Source of the DNA: Actinomyces sp. oral taxon 414
Lineage (GTDB): Bacteria > Actinomycetota > Actinomycetes > Actinomycetales > Actinomycetaceae
Direction of reading: 5' to 3'
Length of the DNA: 64,000 nucleotides
Assembly: GCF_001278845.1 (NCBI RefSeq)
Contig: NZ_CP012590.1
Coordinates: 3,772,420 to 3,836,419, forward strand
Under the pieces are notes generated by a model, which searched no databases, was not told where the DNA came from, and saw only the letters and a program-made list of their open reading frames with translations. Below, piece after piece: positions 32,698 through 39,607 of the stretch; the first letter of the stretch is position 1, and each line of letters begins with the position of its first letter. A program made the position numbers and the translations under genes.

Positions 32698-33372
32698 ATG
32701 AGCACTCAGGACGCATCAAGCCCGCGAACGACGCGCATCATCATCGTCGACGACGACCCCATCGTCCGGGAGGTCCTGACGACCGCACTCGGCTCCGAGA
32801 CGGACATCGAGGTCATCGCCACCGCCGCGAACGGCGCCGAGGCCGTCGACGTCGTCCATGCGCGCACCGTTGACGTCGTCCTCATGGACGTCCAGATGCC
32901 CGTGCTGGACGGGGTGGCCGCCACCTCGCGCATCCTCGCCCTGGGCGGGGGCACCAGGGTCCTGCTGCTGACCACCTTCGACGACGACTCCTTCCTCGAT
33001 GGCGGGCTCGCCGCCGGGGCAAGCGGATTCCTGCTCAAGACCACGCCGCCGGAGCGTATCGCCGAGGCCATCCGCACGGTCCGCGCCGGCGGCAAAGTCC
33101 TGTCCCCCGGGCCGACCAGCCGCGTGCTGGACCGCTACGTCCGCGGGCAGTCCCCGCGAGTGGCGTCGACGGAGGACCTGGATCTGTCCGAGCGCGAGCA
33201 GGAGGTTCTCCGCCTGCTGTGCCAGGCCCGGACCAACCATCAGATCGCGCGCCGGATGAATATCGCGGACACCACCGTCAAGACCCACGTCTCCTCCATT
33301 ATGCGCAAGATGGGGGTCGGCAACCGTCTGGAGATCGTCGTCGAAGCGCACCGGCGCGGCCTCGGGGGGTAA
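32698..33372 (+). CDS. LuxR/NarL-type response regulator 2
   Basis: A 224-residue response regulator paired with the kinase just upstream. The ribosome-binding site is AAGGAG before ATG. The receiver has IIIVDDDPIVRE, phosphoacceptor in VVLMDVQMPVLDG and Lys in FLLKTTPPE. The LuxR output domain has LSEREQEVLRLLCQARTNHQ and a normal recognition helix with VKTHVSSIMRKMG. Much of the receiver is shared with regulator 1 by the inverted repeat. A secreted-peptide gene follows after 167 bp and may be its target or the signal for the kinase. Confidence 0.93.
   Translation: MSTQDASSPRTTRIIIVDDDPIVREVLTTALGSETDIEVIATAANGAEAVDVVHARTVDVVLMDVQMPVLDGVAATSRILALGGGTRVLLLTTFDDDSFLDGGLAAGASGFLLKTTPPERIAEAIRTVRAGGKVLSPGPTSRVLDRYVRGQSPRVASTEDLDLSEREQEVLRLLCQARTNHQIARRMNIADTTVKTHVSSIMRKMGVGNRLEIVVEAHRRGLGG
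32829..33110 (+). repeat. Inverted repeat arm 2 (receiver domain)
   Basis: The partner of 30682-30963. Recombination between the arms would invert about 1.9-2.4 kb carrying the kinase and would swap which output domain follows which receiver start. Confidence 0.85.
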
Positions 33373-33539
33373 CGCCCTCCCCGCTGCGGGGCGGAGCGCT
33401 CGCGATTCGTTCCCACGGACAGGGGGCTCCGCCCAAAGGAGGAGGGGATTCCGCCCCCGATGGGGATCAGCTCGTCCACCCGGACGGGCCAGGATTGGGG
33501 CATCCCAATCGGAACCACCGCAGACAAGGATGTCCTCCC

Positions 33540-33719
33540 ATGCGTTTGCTTCGCCCTCTCGCCGCCCTCGCACTGACTGTCTCTCTCACGGGACTCACCG
33601 CTCCGATTGCGCAGGAGTCGGAGACGTCCTCGCCGACTCAGCCGGATACCGTGTCCGTTCCCGCTCATGCCGGCGTGCCCGGCTGCCATAACATCTGGTT
33701 CTGGAAGTGCCTGTCCTGA
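33540..33719 (+). CDS. Small secreted peptide with C-terminal Cys-bounded loop (candidate pheromone)
   Basis: A 59-residue peptide with a clear signal sequence (MRLLRPLAALALTVSLTGLT) and a likely cut after about residue 24 (APIA). A Ser/Thr/Pro/Gln spacer follows, with a second AxA-like site at AHA-G (residues 42-45), and the end is GVPGCHNIWFWKCLS. The two cysteines bound a seven-residue, Trp/Phe-rich loop that would form a nine-residue disulfide ring. AAGGA lies nine bases before ATG. It follows directly behind a histidine kinase/response regulator pair. The size, secretion signal and location resemble peptide autoinducers, but no known family is recognised. Confidence 0.75.
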   Translation: MRLLRPLAALALTVSLTGLTAPIAQESETSSPTQPDTVSVPAHAGVPGCHNIWFWKCLS

Positions 33720-33783
33720 TGAAATCCCAATCCCAGTGGTGCGGGTCCGTCCATTCCGGGCGGGCCCGCACCGCGCGTTCGGC

Positions 33784-36645
33784 CTACCCGCGCCCCGCCT
33801 GCTCCTGGACGAGGACCGCGACCGTGCGCGCGGGCACGTTCACCGTTCCAGTGGACCGGTCGAATCCGGTGCGCTTGACGACGTCGTCGGCCCCCTCGGC
33901 CTGGACGGGGGAGAGGCGGAAACTCCGGCCCGTCAGCTCCGCCAGGGTCCGGGTGAGCGTGTGGCCGGAGGCGTTGAAGACCACGAGCACGCCATCCAGA
34001 TCCGGATCCACGTCGCGTTCCCCGGCGGCGTCGTCAATGAGCATGGCGATAATGCCCGGCGGGGCCGCGAAACCCGCGCCCGGGAAGCTCAACTTGTCGC
34101 GGACGAGGTCGGTCTCCCCCAGACTGAACAGGGGCGTGGAGGAACGCAATCGCAGCAGGTCCAGGGCCTGGGCGCGGGCCGCCGCGATCTCCTCCGGGGA
34201 GGGTCGCAGCCGCGCGTCCGCCAGTAGCGGGCCCTGGATGAACCAGGCCCTCTCGTTCCTCCCGGCCGGGGGCAGGCCCCGGCCGAACCCGTTGGACCGC
34301 CCCGTGAAATCGATGGCGTTGAACCAGTCCCCGGAATTGTAGGAGTCCCGGTCCAGGGACTTGCTGCGCAACAGCTCGGTCCCCGCGCACCAGAAGGCCG
34401 GCGACTGCGCCAGCATCACCGTGGCCAGGCACACGGTGTTCATGCGCACCCGCTCCGCCATCGGCATCTCCCGCGGCAGCTTGTAGGTCAGCAGGTCGTA
34501 GAGGGTCTCGTTGTCGTGGGCGTCGACGTAGTTGACGTTCTCCTGCGGACTGGAGGCGTAGGCGGCCGGGGCGCCGTTGTGGATGACGTCGGCGCCCCGG
34601 CGCACCGAGCCGTCCGAGATCGTCATGACGTAGTCCTTCAGATTGCCCGCCAGGCCCAGCCTCACCAGGTCGGTGCGGTGGGCCAGGTCCGCCGACTGGT
34701 CGTGCCAGCCGCGCGGGTCGAGCCCGCTGGGCTGGGTGAGCAGCCCCGTGCCGAAGCCCTGGAAGGTGCGGTGATCGGGGTCGAAGGGCGCCCCGCCGTG
34801 GACGGCGTCGCGCATTCGGTCGTTGAAGGCGCCGATCCCTGTGCCGTCCAGCTGGCCCTGGGTGGCCTGCACGAACAGGGCGTTGTTCGCGACCTCCCCG
34901 AAGTTCCAGCCCTCCCCGTACAGGTAGAGCGAGGCGCCGTCGACGCCGTCGTCGGCCAGGGTCAGCTCGTTCAGGGCGGCGCGCACCCGCTCCATAACGG
35001 CGCGCGGGTGGTGCCCCATGAGGTCGAAGCGGAAGCCGTCCACCCGGTACCACCTGGCCCAGCGCACCACCGAGTCGATCATGAGACGCTCGCACATGGC
35101 GTTCTCGGTGGCCGTATTGGCGCAGCAGGCCGAGCTCGTCACCGCCCCCACGGCGTCGAGGCGGTGGTAGTAGCCGGGCACCACCTTGTCCAGGACGCTG
35201 TGGGGGTCCTGCCCGCAGGCCGCCGTGTGGTTGTAGACCTGGTCAAGGACCACCTGGTAGCCCAGGGCGTGCAGGGCCCCGACCATCTGGCGGAACTCGA
35301 CCACGCGCGCCCCGCCGTCCTGGTGGCCCTCGGTGGCGTAGGAGCCCTCGGGGGCGCCCCAGTGGAGGGGGTCGTAACCCCAGTTGTAGGCGTCGCGGTC
35401 GGCGACCTCCGCGACGGCCGCCTGCTGGTCGGCCGAGTCCGGTCCGGCCCCCCGGGGGATCCGCGGGACGCGCTGGACGGCCCTGCTCTCGGGGATGGAG
35501 GCGATGTCGAAGGTGGGCAGCAGGTGGATGGTATTCATGCCGGCCCGCGCCAGGTCGGCCAGGTGGCGCACCCCGGCCGAGTCCTCCACGGTGAAGGCCC
35601 GGTAGGTGCCGCGCAGATCGGCCGGGACGGTGTCGTCGGCGGCGGAGAAGTCCCGCACGTGCAACTCGTAGATGCTGCGGGCCGAGTCGTTGCGCACCCG
35701 CGGGGCCGGCGTGGCGGCCCACTGCTCGGGCGCCAGGCGCGCATCGGCCAGGTCGACGGCGACCGACCGGGTGGAGTCGGTCGTCAGCGCCGTCGAGTAG
35801 GGGTCGGTGACGACATTGGTCTCCACCCGCCGGGTGGAGGGCACGTAGACCTCCACCTCCCACAGGTACTGGCTGCCGGCCGTAATACGCCCGTCCGCGT
35901 TGGGCACGCTCCAGCGGCCGTCGTCGCCGCGCACGGCGGGGGTGCGCACGGGCGGACCGGGAACCTCGGGCGCGCACCCCAGCGGGTCGTCGGTCTGCCA
36001 GGTCAGGAGGGCGACGGCCCTGGCGGTAGGCGCCCACAGGGCGAAGGAGGGGCGCCCGTCGTGGAAGGCGACGCCCAGCTCGGCCCGGGCGGCGGCGTCG
36101 GCGTAGAGGCGGTCCAGGAGGATGGCGGTCTGCACGCCGGTGAAGGCGTCCAGGCGCCCCCCGTGGCCCTTGGCGTCGGCGCCCGTGTACTGGACCACCG
36201 CGATCTGGCCGGTCAGGGCCGCGGTGACGGCGTCGTCGAGGAGCGGGGCGCCCGACGCGTCGGTGGGGCTCAGGGCGATGTAGCCCTCCAGATTGGGGTG
36301 GGCCGCCAGGATGTCCCGGGGCAGATTGCCAACGATGCGAAGCGGCGTGATCGTGGGGGCGGGCAGGGAGTCGGCGCCGCGCACGCGCCCGTGGACGACC
36401 GCCGCGCCGCCGTCGGGCGCGGTGACCAGGCGCAGGGCCAGGCCGGCGCCGGGGACGGGCTCGCCGGAGTCGGCGACGACGCTGTCGCGGTTCATCCCCA
36501 TGGGCAGCAGGGACAGCGGCCAGGCCAGGAGGGTGGGGGCCACCCAGTAGGCGCGCTGCTCCTCGCTGCCGGTCACGGGCGGGAGGGCGGCGGCGTCGAG
36601 CGTGAAGGTGATCGTGTAGGTGAAGGTCATGGCGCTGGTGCGCAT
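33784..36645 (-). CDS. Type I pullulanase (GH13)
   Basis: A 953-residue debranching enzyme that hydrolyses alpha-1,6 links in pullulan, starch or glycogen. The signature YNWGYDPLHW is present. All catalytic regions are intact: I, DQVYNHT; II, FRFDLMGHH (nucleophile D541); III, YGEGW (acid/base E578); IV, DAHDNE (D711). Preceding N-terminal domains include carbohydrate-binding-like beta modules, and a C-terminal beta domain follows. No signal peptide is seen, so it is probably cytoplasmic. The start could be 36645 or the ATG at 36630; neither has a good ribosome-binding site. It is a full-length paralogue of the degenerate protein at 4806. Confidence 0.93.
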   Translation of the reverse strand: MRTSAMTFTYTITFTLDAAALPPVTGSEEQRAYWVAPTLLAWPLSLLPMGMNRDSVVADSGEPVPGAGLALRLVTAPDGGAAVVHGRVRGADSLPAPTITPLRIVGNLPRDILAAHPNLEGYIALSPTDASGAPLLDDAVTAALTGQIAVVQYTGADAKGHGGRLDAFTGVQTAILLDRLYADAAARAELGVAFHDGRPSFALWAPTARAVALLTWQTDDPLGCAPEVPGPPVRTPAVRGDDGRWSVPNADGRITAGSQYLWEVEVYVPSTRRVETNVVTDPYSTALTTDSTRSVAVDLADARLAPEQWAATPAPRVRNDSARSIYELHVRDFSAADDTVPADLRGTYRAFTVEDSAGVRHLADLARAGMNTIHLLPTFDIASIPESRAVQRVPRIPRGAGPDSADQQAAVAEVADRDAYNWGYDPLHWGAPEGSYATEGHQDGGARVVEFRQMVGALHALGYQVVLDQVYNHTAACGQDPHSVLDKVVPGYYHRLDAVGAVTSSACCANTATENAMCERLMIDSVVRWARWYRVDGFRFDLMGHHPRAVMERVRAALNELTLADDGVDGASLYLYGEGWNFGEVANNALFVQATQGQLDGTGIGAFNDRMRDAVHGGAPFDPDHRTFQGFGTGLLTQPSGLDPRGWHDQSADLAHRTDLVRLGLAGNLKDYVMTISDGSVRRGADVIHNGAPAAYASSPQENVNYVDAHDNETLYDLLTYKLPREMPMAERVRMNTVCLATVMLAQSPAFWCAGTELLRSKSLDRDSYNSGDWFNAIDFTGRSNGFGRGLPPAGRNERAWFIQGPLLADARLRPSPEEIAAARAQALDLLRLRSSTPLFSLGETDLVRDKLSFPGAGFAAPPGIIAMLIDDAAGERDVDPDLDGVLVVFNASGHTLTRTLAELTGRSFRLSPVQAEGADDVVKRTGFDRSTGTVNVPARTVAVLVQEQAGRG

Positions 36646-36809
36646 TCTACCGACGGCGACGCCCGCGCGCCCGCCCGGCCCGCGGGATGCGGGCCGGTGG
36701 TCTCGGCCACGGGCTCGGCCCGTCCGGCCTCGTGGGATGCGGGGCCGGACGGACGGGACCGGGCGCCGTGGGGCCGGTGGGGCCGGGCGGGGGAGGGCGG
36801 CGGTTCCGC

Positions 36810-37496
36810 TCAGGACAGGTCGGCGTAGGCCCGGGGCACGTGGGCGACCGCCCGGGCGATGGGGGTATCGCCGTCGCAGAAGGGGATAACCCTGCCGATA
36901 CTGGCGGGCTCGGCGAGCACCGCCGCGATGACCCGGGCGACGTTCCCGCGGGAGGTGCGGGCGTCGGCGGAGGAGGCGCCGGGCTCGAGGCGCGCCACGG
37001 TGATGGCGCCGGTGGGCTCGTCCTGCGTGAGCAGGCCAGGACCCAGGATCGTCCAGTCCAGGTCGGTGGACTGCAGGTGCCGGTCGGCGGCGATCTTGGC
37101 GACGGCGTAGGCGCGCAGCGGGTGGTCGTCGGCCACCTCGCCGTAGGCGCTGATGAAGGAGACCATGACGTAGCGCCGCGCCCCCGCCGCGGCGGCGGCC
37201 TCCATCGAGCGGATGGCGGCCGCGCGGTCAACGGCGTCGGTGCGCTGCGGCCCGCCCTTGCCGCCGGCCCCGGCGGACCAGACGACGGCGTCGGCGCCGG
37301 TCAGCGCTCGCGTGAACTCCTCGGTGCCAGCGTCCTCCACGGACAGCACCAGGGGGCGGGCCCCGGTGGCGGCGACGTCGTCGGCCTGCGCGGGATTGCG
37401 GATGATGGAGATGACCTCGTGGCCGGCGGCCACGAGCAGCGGGGCGGCCAGGAGCGCGACCTTGCCGTGACCGCCGATAATGACGATGCGAGACAT
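36810..37496 (-). CDS. NAD(P)-binding epimerase/reductase-like protein
   Basis: A 228-residue atypical short-chain dehydrogenase (NmrA/YwnB-like). The Rossmann loop is IVIIGGHGKVALLAAPLL (residues 4-21), followed by SAGAGGKGGPQRTDAVDR, the YVMVSFISAYG segment and ILGPGLLTQDEP. This matches the NAD(P)H-binding YhfK/YwnB group, often annotated as sugar epimerases or flavin reductases without a proven reaction. The start at 37496 begins MSRIVIIGG, as in homologues. It is a single gene. Confidence 0.88.
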   Translation of the reverse strand: MSRIVIIGGHGKVALLAAPLLVAAGHEVISIIRNPAQADDVAATGARPLVLSVEDAGTEEFTRALTGADAVVWSAGAGGKGGPQRTDAVDRAAAIRSMEAAAAAGARRYVMVSFISAYGEVADDHPLRAYAVAKIAADRHLQSTDLDWTILGPGLLTQDEPTGAITVARLEPGASSADARTSRGNVARVIAAVLAEPASIGRVIPFCDGDTPIARAVAHVPRAYADLS

Positions 37497-37892
37497 GCGG
37501 CGACCGTAACGCGGCGGTCGCCGGCCCGGCCACCGGCCTATGCCGAGCGCGGAACCCGGCGCGTCGTGCGGCCGGGGAGCCCGCACCCGCCCAGGATGAG
37601 GACCCATGCCCAGCCGGCGCGTCGTGCGGCCGGGGGGCGGGCTCGCGGGGCATAAGAGGCCAGTTGTGATTGTGCTTGTGACGGGACTGGGGGCCTCGGG
37701 CGGTCGGCCCTTCTCAGGGTCTCGGGCGGTCGGCCCTCACCGCGATGCAGTGAGAACCGCAGGCGGGGAGCGCTTGCACGAGTCCCACGGTCCGGGTCAG
37801 GATCGTCCCCGAGCGGGGGCGGGCGCCGTGAGGATCGAGCGGGATCGGGCGGGGCCGCCCGTGGTGAATCGTGGCGACGACGTCGAGGGGGC
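37497..37892. other. Divergent gap with two pairs of short direct repeats
   Basis: About 400 bp without a credible gene. CCGGCGCGTCGTGCGGCCGGGG occurs perfectly at 37556 and again at 37614 (22 bp, 58 bp apart). CTCGGGCGGTCGGCCCT occurs twice around 37695-37740. The promoters for both flanking genes must be here. Confidence 0.5.
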
Positions 37893-38669
37893 GTGAACGG
37901 CGTGTCTGGTGGTCGGAATGACAAGAGGCGTGACGGCGGCAGCGGTGTTGATGGGGCGGGCGGTGCTGATGGCGTTGACGAGGGGTCCGCGGTGGAGGAG
38001 GCGGATGACGAGACCGCTCGCATGTCGCCGGGGCGATTGGAGGCCTTCAGCGACGGCGTCATCGCGATCGCCATCACGCTGCTGAGTCTGGAGATCAGGC
38101 TCCCGGAGGACCTGAGTCTGCTCGACGGGCTGTCCTCGCTGTGGCCCGGCTACGTGGGCTTCGTGCTCAGCTTCTTGCTGATCGGGCAGGTGTGGCTCAA
38201 TCATCACGCTATCTTCCAGCGGATTCGGTACGTCGATCAGTGGGTCCTCGTCTGGAATCTGCTGCTTCTGCTGGACGTCGCCTTCCTCCCCTTCGCCACC
38301 ACCGTACTCACCCGCGCCCTCAAGACCGGTGGAGAGGCGCGGGCCGGCGCCGTCTTCTACGGCCTGGTCATGATGTTCGGCGGCTTCTTCTTCAATGGCC
38401 TGTGGCAGGCGGCCATTAGGGACAGGCGCTGCCTGAGGCCCGGGGTCTCCGATGCCGTCGTGCGGGCCATGACGCGGCGCTTCGCCATGGGGCCGGTCCT
38501 CTACGCGATCGCCGCGGCCGTGAGCATGGTCAGCGCCTGGCTGAGCGTGACCACGTACCTGCTCCTCATCGTCTTCTACATGCTGGAAAGCTCCCGGCGC
38601 CGCAGCAAGAGCCGGGAGCCGCGGCGGTCCGTCGGTGCCGAGCGGGCTGCGGACCGGTCACCCGACTGA
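37893..38669 (+). CDS. TMEM175 (DUF1211) family potassium-channel-like protein
   Basis: A 258-residue membrane protein with the TMEM175 signature RLEAFSDGVIAIAITLL at about residues 48-64 (the FSD motif) and six hydrophobic helices, including QVWLNHHAIFQRIRYVD. Prokaryotic relatives are K+-permeable tetramers. A hydrophilic, Gly/Asp-rich N-terminal extension of ~45 residues precedes the first helix. The start is GTG at 37893 with GAGGGG nearby. The last codons lie in a 35-bp direct repeat copied just downstream. Confidence 0.88.
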   Translation: MNGVSGGRNDKRRDGGSGVDGAGGADGVDEGSAVEEADDETARMSPGRLEAFSDGVIAIAITLLSLEIRLPEDLSLLDGLSSLWPGYVGFVLSFLLIGQVWLNHHAIFQRIRYVDQWVLVWNLLLLLDVAFLPFATTVLTRALKTGGEARAGAVFYGLVMMFGGFFFNGLWQAAIRDRRCLRPGVSDAVVRAMTRRFAMGPVLYAIAAAVSMVSAWLSVTTYLLLIVFYMLESSRRRSKSREPRRSVGAERAADRSPD

Positions 38670-38729
38670 GCGCGGATCTCCTGCCCGCCCGGTCGTCGGT
38701 GCTGAGCGGGCTGCGGACCGGTCACCCGA
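38631..38729 (+). repeat. 35-bp direct repeat across the TMEM175 gene end
   Basis: GTCGGTGCCGAGCGGGCTGC... at about 38631-38665 recurs with one change at about 38695-38729, both running to GACCGGTCACCCGA. The first copy encodes the C-terminus GAERAADRSPD. It may mark an insertion or a local duplication beside the inverted-repeat element at 38818. Confidence 0.75.
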
Positions 38730-38951
38730 TCGGCCGGAATAGTCCGGCTGCGGCAGCCCGGCTGCGGCCGCCCCTCGGAATCCTCATGTCCCCCGTCCTC
38801 CGCGCCCCTCGGATGATTTCTATGAGCCTTTCTCACCGGGAACGGCGGTCCGTGGGCCCGGATCGTCATGGTGGCACGGGCGGGCGGGCGCGGGGTGGTG
38901 CGGGCGGGGCCGGCACCGCGGTCCACGACGACCGCGACCGGCCCGCTTCTT

Positions 38952-39026
38952 CGCCGAGACGTGCATTTTGCACTCGAGAATGACGGTTGGAACTGCACTT
39001 TCGAGTGCAAAATGCACGTCTCGGCG
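38952..39026. repeat. Perfect 26-bp inverted repeat
   Basis: The arm 38952-38977 (CGCCGAGACGTGCATTTTGC, then ACTCGA) is the exact reverse complement of 39001-39026, over a 23-base loop. The central TGCATTTTGCAC word is AT-rich against the local background. It could be a cruciform or a protein site. Confidence 0.8.
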
Positions 39027-39129
39027 CCCGGGGGGCGTAACGGACCGGCCCGAGAGCGGGGTGATCGCCGCGGCCGCCGTCCGTGCAGGGGCCCGCGTCG
39101 ACCCTCCCGAGGCCCACGGCGGTGCAGGT

Positions 39130-39249
39130 TGTCCAAATCTGCCACAAAGGCTCTGATCACGCCGGAGCGCCGGAGGAGAATCGTTGATATTCCGCACTTT
39201 TGTCTGCGGCCGATCCCGGTCCGGGGCGCCTTTGTGGCAGATTTGGACA
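39130..39249. ncRNA. 120-nt covarying foldback, copy A
   Basis: Perfect 22-bp terminal arms: TGTCCAAATCTGCCACAAAG plus GC at 39130-39151, and the complement at 39228-39249. An inner CCGCA/TGCGG hairpin (39192-39209) and an invariant CGTTGATATTCCGC word are present. It aligns without gaps to 44711-44830, and arm differences are compensated on the other side. It is called ncRNA-like because of covariation; a DNA foldback repeat is the alternative. Transcription is not shown. Confidence 0.5.
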
Positions 39250-39363
39250 CGCCCCCGCCCCGGACCGCCACAGGAGCCCCACCCGCACCACCACACGCCC
39301 GCCCGCCCGTGCCATCATGACGATCCGGGCCCACGGGCCGCCGTTCCCGGCGAGAAAGACTCA

Positions 39364-39516
39364 ATGAACTTCGAGCTCGGAACGGTGAGGGCCGGTCTGG
39401 TGCGGCTCGGCCTGACCGATACGAACTGGGACATTCTCGCTAACTCGCTGGGGGCGCCGGTGGTGTACGGCGGCCATCTGCTGGGCGGATGGCTGGGCGA
39501 CCGGAAACGAGGGTGA
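39364..39516 (+). CDS. Small hypothetical protein at the element edge
   Basis: A 50-residue frame, MNFELGTVRAGLVRLGLTDT and then NWDILANSLGAPVVYGGHLL and GGWLGDRKRG, with protein-like composition. The start codon lies within the right end of the inverted-repeat element. GAGAAAG upstream is a weak ribosome-binding site. No family is recognised. It may be real or a decayed fragment. Confidence 0.35.
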   Translation: MNFELGTVRAGLVRLGLTDTNWDILANSLGAPVVYGGHLLGGWLGDRKRG

Positions 39517-39607
39517 GGGTGGAGGCCTTCTCACCGGTGTCACCGGTGTCGCCGGGCGGGGGTCCACGTACGACCGTGTGCGGGGCTGGCCGAAGACTCT
39601 CGATCTC

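Larger units (their letters stand above)
38818..39368. mobile_element. 551-bp giant inverted-repeat (foldback/MITE-like) element
   Basis: The left arm 38818-38910 and right arm 39276-39368 are inverted copies of ~93 bp at high identity (for example ggaacggcggtccgtgggcc against ggaacggcggcccgtgggcc). The interior holds a perfect 26-bp hairpin (38952-39026) and a 120-nt foldback (39130-39249). No transposase is encoded. It resembles a non-autonomous foldback element or an unusual structured locus. Confidence 0.7.

Noticed and set aside
38820..39320. Short frames on both strands in the giant palindrome that read SKSATKA...RR...DIP
   Set aside because: They arise on both strands because the DNA is palindromic; the covarying stems explain conservation better than coding does.
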